A stretch of 64,000 nucleotides of DNA from JADHUC01 sp964623055 (GTDB lineage: Bacteria > Planctomycetota > Planctomycetia > Pirellulales > Pirellulaceae). The stretch lies in NCBI GenBank assembly GCA_964623055.1, contig CAZURK010000046.1, forward strand, positions 1 to 64,000. Reading direction: 5' to 3'. The stretch's first letter is position 1, and each line of letters begins with the position of its first letter. The position numbers and the translations under genes were made by a program. The notes under the pieces were generated by a model. It worked only from the letters and a program-made list of their open reading frames with translations. It made no database searches and was not told the DNA's origin. Shown here one piece after another: positions 17,654 through 25,032 of this stretch.

Positions 17654-17931
17654 TGCTAAAGCCACCTCCTTCTGGGATCATTCTCTCCCATCGTTCTAAT
17701 CCTTCATCTTGCGTTTGAACCTTGAAAACTACCACGACAATCAGAGACGGTTAATTCCAGACAATGTTCGCACAATTCCGGAAGCCAACGCTCCGCCACC
17801 TCACGAAGATGCATTGCACCGGAAGGAACCCCTGAAGCGGCTGACTTGTCCCGTGGGGTGCTGGAGATCGGTTCGCTGAGATTGCTGCGACATTCAGGCG
17901 ACGGCAGTTGTCGTGAAATGGGAGAATCCAG
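17654..17931. promoter_or_regulatory. Divergent regulatory region between the release-factor-like and RNase Z-like genes
   Basis: This 278-bp region lies between oppositely oriented genes and should hold both promoters. On the minus strand a mini frame MGENDPRRRWL (17656-17691) ends two nt before the ATG at 17653. The decamer TGGCTTTAGC occurs twice around the release-factor-like start, at about 17655-17664 and 17608-17617. I could not recognise a Y-RNA-like or tRNA-like fold, but the region is long enough to hold one. Confidence 0.4.
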
Positions 17932-18819
17932 ATGCATATGCTGTTTAACACCGGCCGAGTGCCCGAGAAAATCGAAGCGAATCTGCAGGGGCTTAGCTGG
18001 TCGTTCAGCCATTTCTTCCTTTGGAGAGGTTTTGGGATTCTCTTTGACTGCGGCGAGCAGGCGATGCGGCTCGATTCCCACATCTTTCGGGCGGACGCCG
18101 TCGCCATCAGCCATGGGCATTTCGACCATGTGCGCGGACTGCTCGGCGTGGTCCAAGCCCGGGCCGGACTAATGGGGGCGAACGACAAGCCTCTACGTGT
18201 ATTGTTTCCTTCGCAGTCGGTGAGAGCCAGCCGGGCGATCGACGAGGTCGAGTCGTTCGTCCGTGGAAAGGACTGGGACCACATCACCTTTCACGGCATC
18301 GCGGATGGCGACAGCGTCGAATTCCCGCACGGTCGGCGTTTGGAGGCCAAACAGGTCGAGCACATGGCGGACGATGCCTGCCTGGCATACCGGATCGTGC
18401 GAAACCGGACCCGCCTTAAACCAGAATTCCGACACCTTTCGAAGGGCGAGGTCAAACAACTGGTCGGACAAGGCGAGCGCGATCGTCTTCTGGAGTCTTT
18501 CCTCGAAAACGAACTGGTGTACTCGGGTGACCTCGTCCGCCTGGATCATCGGTTCTGCCAGTCGACGCACGTTTTGATGCACGAGGCGAGTTTCCTCAGA
18601 GAGGAAGACCGCGATGCTGACAAAGGGCTTCACTCGACCGTCGAGCAGGCGTTGCGATGTGCTGCGGAAGCGGAGGCACGTTGCCTGATCCTATGGCACG
18701 TCGGTCGAAGGTACGAAACAGACGAACTCCGGAAGGGTATCCAGGGCCTGATTGACGAAACCGGATACGAACGCCCGGTCTTTGTAATCCGCGGCAGCTT
18801 TCGGCTGCCGACTGACTAA
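17932..18819 (+). CDS. RNase Z-like metallo-beta-lactamase-fold hydrolase
   Basis: 295 residues; GGAG lies 8 nt before the ATG. The metal-binding motif ISHGHFDHVRGL is at about residues 59-70. The C-terminal half has VLMHEASF, then KGLHSTVEQAL, then LILWHVGRRY. These parallel the HEATF, HST and LTHFSQRY blocks of tRNase Z/ElaC proteins and distinguish it from generic MBL hydrolases. tRNase Z removes 3' trailers from tRNA precursors before CCA addition. The length is close to the short form of the family (about 300 residues). It is divergent from the release-factor/vWA/ARPP-1 operon, and with the CCA-adding family gene it places two tRNA 3'-end functions around that operon. Substrate specificity is inferred. 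Confidence 0.7.
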   Translation: MHMLFNTGRVPEKIEANLQGLSWSFSHFFLWRGFGILFDCGEQAMRLDSHIFRADAVAISHGHFDHVRGLLGVVQARAGLMGANDKPLRVLFPSQSVRASRAIDEVESFVRGKDWDHITFHGIADGDSVEFPHGRRLEAKQVEHMADDACLAYRIVRNRTRLKPEFRHLSKGEVKQLVGQGERDRLLESFLENELVYSGDLVRLDHRFCQSTHVLMHEASFLREEDRDADKGLHSTVEQALRCAAEAEARCLILWHVGRRYETDELRKGIQGLIDETGYERPVFVIRGSFRLPTD

Positions 18820-18932
18820 TTATGCCCCGGAGGCGTGCATCCGGCCTCGACGGATTGTAGACTGTATCTGTGAGTCCTGTGTAGAGGTCAAGAACACCGT
18901 GGCGCAACGCCGTCACTGAAATGGAGGTCGTT

Positions 18933-19358
18933 ATGAATGGCAGATGTCAGCGTGGCCGGTCACTTTTCTTTCTCGCGGTCTTCGGACTCGTTGGCATTAG
19001 CGGTTGCCCGAGCCCGGAAGCAAAAAAGGACGCGTACATTGCGGATATGATCAAAGGAGGGCTGTCCGTTCGGAGTGAACTCTTGAACTCTGCCAACAAT
19101 GTGTTTTCTGACTACAAAGTCTATCGAGACGGCAACAAAGACGGCGTGGTGTTCGAATATATCTTCGCCGCTGGCACGATCATCGACCGCACGAAACTGG
19201 CCCCGGATCTCGTCAAACAGGAAATGATCAGCAAGTTTTCTGCCGACCCGAATGCGAAGCAGGCGGTGAGCATGGGCATCTACATGCGATTCATCTACAA
19301 GACTTCCGATGGAACCGTGATCTGTGACGTCACGGTCACTCCGGCAGACCTGAAGTGA
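18933..19358 (+). CDS. Small lipoprotein of unknown function
   Basis: 141 residues from the ATG at 18933, preceded by TGGAGG at the right distance; an ATG at 18921 is really part of that ribosome site. Signal peptide 1-25 ends with GISGC, a good lipobox. The mature part is short, mixed alpha/beta and without recognisable family: a helical stretch around MIKGGLSVRSELLNSANNVFSDY, then alternating strands ending in DVTVTPADLK. It follows the RNase Z-like gene by 113 bp on the same strand but is unlikely to share its function. Probably a membrane-anchored periplasmic protein. Confidence 0.7.
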   Translation: MNGRCQRGRSLFFLAVFGLVGISGCPSPEAKKDAYIADMIKGGLSVRSELLNSANNVFSDYKVYRDGNKDGVVFEYIFAAGTIIDRTKLAPDLVKQEMISKFSADPNAKQAVSMGIYMRFIYKTSDGTVICDVTVTPADLK

Positions 19359-19896
19359 GGCAAGGGCTTCGAGCGGTGGCCCAAAACCCGTCTCGCGATA
19401 TCTCCCACGGTGCGAATTCGCTGCATGCCGCTTCGTAATCGGCAGTGTTCACCTTCGGGGTGTTCTTCATGTGTATGAAGAACGACTGCCATCGGTCAGC
19501 GACACGCCAGAGGCAAGAAACAAAAAAAGCCCGGCACCGCATTACAGTCAGGAGATTTGTCGTAGTGTTCGGCTGCCGGGCAGTTGGAAAAGGTTCGTGT
19601 TTCAGACTACCTGGACCTTGCAGGATCGCAAAGACTGCTGTTGGCCACAATTCTCCGATTCGGCGTAGTGGCCGCGATAGAAGCCGCCCAATCGACAAAA
19701 CAAGAACCACTTTCGAGAGCGACAGGCCGCGTGACCGCGGGCCCACGGTCGTATTTCCTGCATTTTTGGTGGCCTGTAAGTGTGCGTCGCTGGAATATAT
19801 AATCCTCGGAGTCTAGTCAAAGGGCTGTTGGAGATCTGCCGCGGCGCTGGAATCGCCGCGAGGATGCAGCGTGGAGTCCATTCGAGGAGAAGGCAA
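19359..19896. other. Gene-free spacer with one terminator-like hairpin
   Basis: About 538 bp without a convincing gene. The only clear structure is the minus-strand terminator-like hairpin at 19522-19581. The promoter of the STAS-Sel1 gene is probably near the 3' end. Confidence 0.5.
19522..19581 (-). terminator. Terminator-like hairpin with T tract on the minus strand
   Basis: Stem GCCCGGCA/TGCCGGGC with a loop of about 37 nt, followed on the minus strand by seven T. The loop is long for an intrinsic terminator. The stem shares its CCGGCTGCCGGG core with the hairpin at 23177-23226, so both may belong to one element family. Confidence 0.45.
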
Positions 19897-20685
19897 GTGA
19901 CGGCGGTTAGGACGGAAGATCGTGACGGCGTTTTGGTCGTGCATTTTGGCGACCGCGAATTGAACGATGACTCGCGGATCAAGGAGATCGGTTCGGAGTT
20001 GGTGGAACTCGCGTCAGGCTCGCCGGGGAAGAAGGTGCTGGTCAGTTTCGACGGCGTGCTATTCATGAGTTCGTCCATGTTCGGTCAACTTGTGCTCCTG
20101 AAGAAAGTATGCGATGCGAAGAGCATTGCTCTCAGGCTCTGCGATGTCGGGGACGAGTTGCGGTTAGTCTTCAGGACACTTCAGCTCGATACCCTGATAG
20201 AAATTGGCGGCGACGAGTCATCGGCACTGGCGTCGCTCCAATCTGACGTGGTGGGGGAAATTGCCAAGACTCCAACGGACCTTGCCGAGGACTACCGGGC
20301 CGCAGCCGAACAGGGCGATGCAGCCTCGCAATACGCACTGGCCAAATGTTACGAGGAGGGCCGGGGGATACCGCAGAACTTCGCGGAAGCATTCGAGTGG
20401 TGCGAAAAGGCAGCGATCCAGGGACACGTCGACGCCGAGTACATGATGGGGACGTGCTATGCCTTCGGAATGCACGTTTCCCAGAATTACCAAGAAGCGG
20501 TGACGTGGCATGAGAAGGCGGCGCGACAGGGTCATCCGGACGCGCAGTACATAATGGGCTTGTCCTACAATCACGGTCTTGCCGGCACGGAAGACCACGA
20601 CGTGGCCGCGGAATGGTACCGGCAAGCAGCAGCGCAAGGCCACGCGGCAGCCCAGAAGGCGCTCGAAGAGCTGGGATCTAGCTGA
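19897..20685 (+). CDS. STAS-domain protein fused to Sel1-like repeats
   Basis: 262 residues from the GTG at 19897, which has GGAGAAGG upstream; the frame extends to 19780 without a good start. Residues about 1-95 form a STAS/anti-anti-sigma fold (GVLVVHFGDRELND, then VLVSFDGVLFMSSSMFGQLVLL, then VFRTLQLDTLIEI), where the serine cluster is at the usual phosphorylation site. Residues about 115-260 are four Sel1-like repeats (AEQGDAASQYALAKCYEEGRG, then EWCEKAAIQGHVDAEYMMGTCY and so on). STAS proteins act in partner-switching regulation, and Sel1 repeats are protein-binding scaffolds. The fusion suggests a signalling adaptor. No cognate kinase or phosphatase gene is adjacent. Confidence 0.8.
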   Translation: MTAVRTEDRDGVLVVHFGDRELNDDSRIKEIGSELVELASGSPGKKVLVSFDGVLFMSSSMFGQLVLLKKVCDAKSIALRLCDVGDELRLVFRTLQLDTLIEIGGDESSALASLQSDVVGEIAKTPTDLAEDYRAAAEQGDAASQYALAKCYEEGRGIPQNFAEAFEWCEKAAIQGHVDAEYMMGTCYAFGMHVSQNYQEAVTWHEKAARQGHPDAQYIMGLSYNHGLAGTEDHDVAAEWYRQAAAQGHAAAQKALEELGSS

Positions 20686-20774
20686 TACTCGTCGCGGCAA
20701 CGGTCGGCGGCTGCCGCCTGAGTGAACGTCGCACGTCGTATCCGAACGATTCAGGTACGAGGCAACGGCGCGTC

Positions 20775-21137
20775 CTATTCCTCAGTTGGGACGAACTCCT
20801 TGATTTCCGTCGCCGCGTCCACACCGAGGCGACGAATCCGGATCATCCAAGGGCCGCGGGAAAACGAAATCCTCCATTCCCCCGACATCACGCCCTCGCC
20901 GTCGTACGTTCCATAGTAGTCGACGCTGTGCTGCCCAACGTACTGTTTTTGCATCGCCACTCGGCCATCGTCAGCCATTCTTCCGGAGAACGTGAACGCC
21001 CCGATGATATCCGCACCCGATCCCTCAATCCGTCCTTGATCGAACGAAAGCTGAAGAGGTTCCATCCACTGCCGCCCATACGCATCCTGATCCCACCATC
21101 CTTCGCAGTCGACAAGACTGGAACTGTTTCCATTCAT
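20775..21137 (-). CDS. Hypothetical beta-rich small protein
   Basis: 120 residues starting MNGNSSS, convergent with the STAS-Sel1 gene. There is no signal peptide. The chain is rich in Trp, Gly and aromatic residues with alternating strands (GWWDQDAYGRQWMEPLQLSF, then YVGQHSVDYYGTYDGEGVMSGEWRISF). This resembles small beta-sandwich or lipocalin-like proteins that end in a W-containing strand. No family is recognised. The start lacks a strong ribosome site, so it is likely but not certain to be a real gene. Confidence 0.5.
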   Translation of the reverse strand: MNGNSSSLVDCEGWWDQDAYGRQWMEPLQLSFDQGRIEGSGADIIGAFTFSGRMADDGRVAMQKQYVGQHSVDYYGTYDGEGVMSGEWRISFSRGPWMIRIRRLGVDAATEIKEFVPTEE

Positions 21138-21331
21138 GGTGATACACCGTTTGGCTATAGGCTGACAAAGGCTTCAGCGCGACTATTCTTCGGCGCATTG
21201 TACCATCGTCGACGGTTGTGCAATATTGCAGTAAGACGCGCCCCAGTGCTTGCCGTGGCGGACGAGGCAACTAGACTTCGAGAGATTCCCTTGATCCGCT
21301 TTCTTCCTCGTGGCAATGGAGGTATTCGATC

Positions 21332-22654
21332 ATGCGACAATGCATCGTTATATCTGGCGTCCTGTTGGTGTCTCCGGTCCTCCAATATCCCGTTGCGACA
21401 GCCGTCGCTCAGCCAGGCCCCTATGCAGGGCCGCCGATTGGCGTGGGAGACTACGTGACGTCCTTGGTGAAAGCGGGTGACGATGCGGCCGGGAAAGGTG
21501 ATTACGAAGCTGCCGTCAAGAAGTATGCGAAGGCGATCGAAGTGGGGCCGAGGAACAACGATACCTACGTCAGGCGAGGGAAGGCCCTATACAGGCTTGG
21601 CCGCGTCGAGGAGGCCATCAAGGACTGCTCCGAAGTGCTCGATAAGGATGCCAAACATGTCGGCGCGAGGTATCTGTTGGCGGCTGCCTACTGGAAAACC
21701 GGCAAGTACAAAGAAGCAATCGAGCAATACGATGAGATCGTGGAACTGCATCCCAAGTATGCCAGGGCATACTACGACCGCGGGTTCGTGCGGCGAGAAC
21801 TCAAGAAGTACGAGAAGGCCATTGATGACTTTTCGGAGTCGATCCGTCTGGAGCCCAAGCACGCACCGGCCTACGCGGAACGAGGCAAGTGTTATTACAA
21901 ACTGGGACGGGTAGACGAGGCGATCAAGGAATACGAGCGGGCGCTGGAATTGGACGCGGACCGCAGCGATGCACGATATGCGTTGGGGGCCGCTCTTTGG
22001 AAGAGCGGCAAGCCCAAGGAGGCAATCGAGCAGTACGACCGCTTCCTGAAGATCCGGCCGGACTATGCCCGGGCGTACTTCGACCGCGGGTTCGTGCGGC
22101 GAGATCTCAAACAGTACGAGGAGGCCATAGCCGATTTCACGGAATCGATCCGCTTGGAGCCCGAATATGCACCGGGCTACGTGGAACGAGGTATCTGTCA
22201 CTTCAAGCTGGGACGGATGAACGAAGCGATCCATGACTACGGGCGGGCTTTGGAGGTTCGGCCAGAGTATGCCTGGGCGTACTACGACCGCGGACTCGCG
22301 CAACGAGAACTCAGTGAGCATAAGAAAGCGCTTGCTGATTTCAGAGAGGCGCTTCGGATCGATCCAGACTTCACGAGCGCGCACAACGACTTGGCTTGGT
22401 TATTGGCAACTTGCCCCGATGACAGCATTCGCGACGGCAAGCGAGCCGTCGAACACGCGAAGAAGGCGGCTGAATTGACCGAGTCCCGCGACTGGAACGT
22501 GCTCGACACACTGGCCGCCGCCTACGCCGAAGCCGGCGACTTCGCCGCCGCCAAGGAGACTGTTGCCAGAGCGATGGAGTTGGCACCGAAACAGAAAGAA
22601 GCACTTCAAGCAAACTTGGATCTCTACAACGCAGGAAAACGCTGCCGAGACTGA
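21332..22654 (+). CDS. Exported TPR protein with a recent internal duplication
   Basis: 440 residues; GGAGG lies upstream of the ATG. Signal peptide about 1-27. From residue about 45 to the end the chain consists of about eleven 34-residue tetratricopeptide repeats (typical: YDRGFVRRELKKYEKAIDDF). The block 21701-22006 (102 codons, three repeats) is followed without gap by a close copy at 22007-22312, with matching phrases such as EAIEQYD and DRGFVRR, so this is a tandem duplication of a three-TPR unit. TPR arrays mediate protein binding; partner and role are unknown. The neighbours do not suggest a pathway. Confidence 0.85.
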   Translation: MRQCIVISGVLLVSPVLQYPVATAVAQPGPYAGPPIGVGDYVTSLVKAGDDAAGKGDYEAAVKKYAKAIEVGPRNNDTYVRRGKALYRLGRVEEAIKDCSEVLDKDAKHVGARYLLAAAYWKTGKYKEAIEQYDEIVELHPKYARAYYDRGFVRRELKKYEKAIDDFSESIRLEPKHAPAYAERGKCYYKLGRVDEAIKEYERALELDADRSDARYALGAALWKSGKPKEAIEQYDRFLKIRPDYARAYFDRGFVRRDLKQYEEAIADFTESIRLEPEYAPGYVERGICHFKLGRMNEAIHDYGRALEVRPEYAWAYYDRGLAQRELSEHKKALADFREALRIDPDFTSAHNDLAWLLATCPDDSIRDGKRAVEHAKKAAELTESRDWNVLDTLAAAYAEAGDFAAAKETVARAMELAPKQKEALQANLDLYNAGKRCRD

Positions 22655-22709
22655 CCCGCGGTTATCAGCAGCTCCGAGTCTCGCTTCCAAGCTTGACTCC
22701 TCAGGGGCG

Positions 22710-22976
22710 TTAGCGATTGTGCTCGTCGATACCTTCCTTGAAGACGCGAATCTCTTCGGGACAAAGAGTTTCTTCTGCGTTGAAGGTGTCTTCCAGGGCC
22801 TCGCCTTCGACAGCAGGCGTGTCCGAATCATCCAAGAACAAAGGTTGGTGAGATAGATAGTCACTCTTCTTCCTACCTGCCAGCAGAACAAACACGAATC
22901 CGGTGGCGGCGAGAAGGGACAGCACGAAGAATGCAGCTCCGACGACAGTCAGCCAGGAAACGTGAAACATCGACAT
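22710..22976 (-). CDS. Small single-pass membrane protein
   Basis: 88 residues from the ATG at 22976 (MSMFHVSW), which has GGAG five nt upstream; an earlier start at 23006 adds ten residues. One long hydrophobic helix spans about residues 8-34 (TVVGAAFFVLSLLAATGFVFVLL), followed by a positive GRKK and an acidic cytoplasmic tail. This is the topology of many short planctomycete membrane proteins of unknown function. It is convergent with the TPR gene. Confidence 0.55.
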   Translation of the reverse strand: MSMFHVSWLTVVGAAFFVLSLLAATGFVFVLLAGRKKSDYLSHQPLFLDDSDTPAVEGEALEDTFNAEETLCPEEIRVFKEGIDEHNR

Positions 22977-23176
22977 CCGGTCTCCGTTAAAGGGCAGCAC
23001 CAACAAGGCGTCAGGGATATCCCGCTACCACGGGACAGAGGCAGGGTGGATCGACGGGTTCGTCAATAGCGGAACTTGGATTACCAAGTCGTGCTACTAA
23101 CCGCAGCCAACGCCAAGCGGCAACAGAAGACTGTCGCAAGAGGAAGTGCATAAGACGGCGGGTGTGGGTGGGCGCG

Positions 23177-23226
23177 AAAAAACCCGGCTGCCGTTCCCTG
23201 GGGGGTAGGTAGTTACGGCAGCCGGG
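23177..23226 (-). terminator. Intrinsic terminator, minus strand
   Basis: A perfect 12-bp stem (CCCGGCTGCCGT with ACGGCAGCCGGG) closes a 20-nt loop and is followed on the minus strand by six T. It probably ends the gatA-gatB transcript or a small RNA made from 23180-23400. Confidence 0.7.
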
Positions 23227-23454
23227 CAGCACGCAACGCAAGGCAGTAATGCTAACCGCAGCGAGGCAGGAGATGATAACCGTGACTCTGACGGCGCCGA
23301 CAGAAATGGCCACGCCAGCGACGAGCCGGCGTGGCCTGTCCGAGAGGAAATGTCGTGCAGCGTGTGACCCATTTGGACCCTACGACACCAATACGGAAAG
23401 ACAAATGAAGATTCGGTGAAGTTGCGGACCGCGGACGTCGGCGCAATGGGCGTA

Positions 23455-23514
23455 GGGCCGGTTCCTACCGGCCGAGTAGACGACGATCAAGCGCTGGCCG
23501 GTAGAAACCGGCCC
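23455..23514. repeat. Palindromic repeat, GGGCCGGTT family
   Basis: Arms GGGCCGGTT.CTACCGGCC and its inverse GGCCGGTAG.AACCGGCCC face each other around a loop of about 22 nt, 40 bp past the gatB stop. One copy in the window. Confidence 0.65.
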
Positions 23515-23553
23515 TGCTCGACTCAACTGCCAGTTGTCGGATTTCGTCGTCCT

Positions 23554-25032
23554 TCAACTCTCGTCGATCAACTGCAGACAGATTTTGCGGACGTCGTTGG
23601 GATTGGCGTTTGGGTTGTGACGCTTGGCCTGGCCGATCAACGCTCCAACCGCCTTTTGCTTGCCGCCTTTCACGTCGGCGACAATTCGGGGGTTCTCCTC
23701 CAGCAGCTTTCTGCACAGGTCGACCAATTGAGATTGATCGACCTGTTCGATTCCCAGCGTACTCATGGCATCCGCAGCCGTAACGCCTGCGGTGAGCATC
23801 TCTTCGAAGACGTCCTTGGCTCGCGAGCCATCCAAATCGCCACCTTGAACCGTCTTCAGCAGGTCAGCAAGGTTGGCGGCAGGGATCGAGAATTCCTCGA
23901 TGCCGATATTGCGTTCGTTCAGAGATCGCAGGACGTCTTGCTGGACCCAGTTGCTCGCTCGCTTGCCGTCGCCGCAAGCTTCGGCCAATTCGACGTAGTA
24001 GCCCACCAAAGACCGACCCTGATTGACGATGACATCCGAATCGTAGGAGTCGATCCCGTACGTCGACTCGAGACGCGTGCGGATAGCCGCGGGCAGTTCG
24101 CCCAAGCTTGCCTTGACCCTCTCCACCTCTTCGGCAGTGACGATTACGGGCACGAGATCCGGGTCGGGGAAGTATCGGTAATCGCTGGACTCTTCCTTCT
24201 GCCGTTGCGGTCGGGTCACTTGTGCCTGGTCGTCCCAGCCGCGTGTCGTCTTGTGGCCGCCAGGATCACCCATCTTGATGCCGGCTTCTTCCCACGCCTC
24301 GTACTGTCGTCCCACCTCGAACTCCAATGCTCGTTCGACGGCGCGGAAGCTGTTCATGTTCTTCACTTCCGCAATCGGCGTAGCGATCTTGCCCGACGGC
24401 GTCTCGATGTGCAGGTTGATGTTGGCGTCGACTCGCAAGGAACCCTCCTGCATGTTGCAGTCGGAAACGCCAAGGTAGGTCAACAGCAACTTGAGTTCGG
24501 TCAAATAGGCCTTCGCCTCCAACGGCGAACGGATGTCGGGCTCGCTGACGATCTCCAGCAAGGGAGTCCCTGTGCGGTTCAAGTCGATTCGGCTGTCGGC
24601 CTTGCCCGCCGCCTCGTCGTGCATGCTCTTGCCCGCGTCTTCTTCCAGGTGAGCGCGGATGATGCCGATTCGTTTGGGCTGGAAGCCGCCCTTGGGATCG
24701 CTGATCTCCAAATAGCCGTCTTTTGACATCGGAAGATCATATTGGCTGATCTGGTAGCCCTTGGGGAGATCAGGATAGTAGTACTGTTTCCGATCCCACT
24801 TGGTGAATTCCGGAATCTCGCAGTCGAGCGCCACCGCGGTTCTCAGCGACAACTGAAACGCCTCGCGGTTCATCACCGGCAATGTCCCCGGCGTACTGGT
24901 ACACACGGGGCATGTTTGCGTGTTCGGCGGTGAACCGAATTTCGTGCTGCAGCGGCAGAACAACTTCGAGTCGGTGCGAAGCTGGACGTGAACCTCCAGA
25001 CCGATGATGATTTCGTATGGTTGGTCGCTCAT
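23554..25032 (-). CDS. gatB: Aspartyl/glutamyl-tRNA amidotransferase subunit B
   Basis: 492 residues from the ATG at 25032. GatB carries the kinase/transamidation site that converts Glu-tRNA(Gln) or Asp-tRNA(Asn) to the amide form in the cytoplasm. Seen: EIIIGLEVHVQL at the N-terminus, the zinc-ligand segment CRCSTKF...CPVCTSTPGTLPV, YYPDLPKGYQISQYD, HLEEDAGKS, and DYRYFPDPDLVP; the YqeY-like tail ends with LIGQAKRHNPNANPNDVRK. Length is normal. It overlaps the gatA stop by 4 nt (ATGA), so the two are translationally coupled. gatC is not next to them. Confidence 0.97.
   Translation of the reverse strand: MSDQPYEIIIGLEVHVQLRTDSKLFCRCSTKFGSPPNTQTCPVCTSTPGTLPVMNREAFQLSLRTAVALDCEIPEFTKWDRKQYYYPDLPKGYQISQYDLPMSKDGYLEISDPKGGFQPKRIGIIRAHLEEDAGKSMHDEAAGKADSRIDLNRTGTPLLEIVSEPDIRSPLEAKAYLTELKLLLTYLGVSDCNMQEGSLRVDANINLHIETPSGKIATPIAEVKNMNSFRAVERALEFEVGRQYEAWEEAGIKMGDPGGHKTTRGWDDQAQVTRPQRQKEESSDYRYFPDPDLVPVIVTAEEVERVKASLGELPAAIRTRLESTYGIDSYDSDVIVNQGRSLVGYYVELAEACGDGKRASNWVQQDVLRSLNERNIGIEEFSIPAANLADLLKTVQGGDLDGSRAKDVFEEMLTAGVTAADAMSTLGIEQVDQSQLVDLCRKLLEENPRIVADVKGGKQKAVGALIGQAKRHNPNANPNDVRKICLQLIDES

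Larger units (their letters stand above)
22977..23553. other. Gene-free spacer with a strong terminator, a second hairpin and one repeat
   Basis: About 577 bp between the small membrane-protein gene and the gatB stop. It holds a palindromic repeat (23455-23514), a perfect-ended hairpin GGCCACGCC/GGCGTGGCC (23308-23336) and a minus-strand terminator (23177-23226). Together they could be the 3' end of the gatA-gatB transcript or a separate small RNA. Confidence 0.5.

Noticed and set aside
17704..17814. Minus-strand frame starting MHLREVAERWLPELCEHC upstream of the release-factor-like gene
   Set aside because: Only 36 codons, with no ribosome site before its ATG. It looks protein-like and could be a leader or remnant, but it cannot be supported as a gene.
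23097..23372. Minus-strand open frame of 91 codons downstream of gatB
   Set aside because: It overlaps two strong hairpins and a terminator and has no domain; more likely untranslated RNA.
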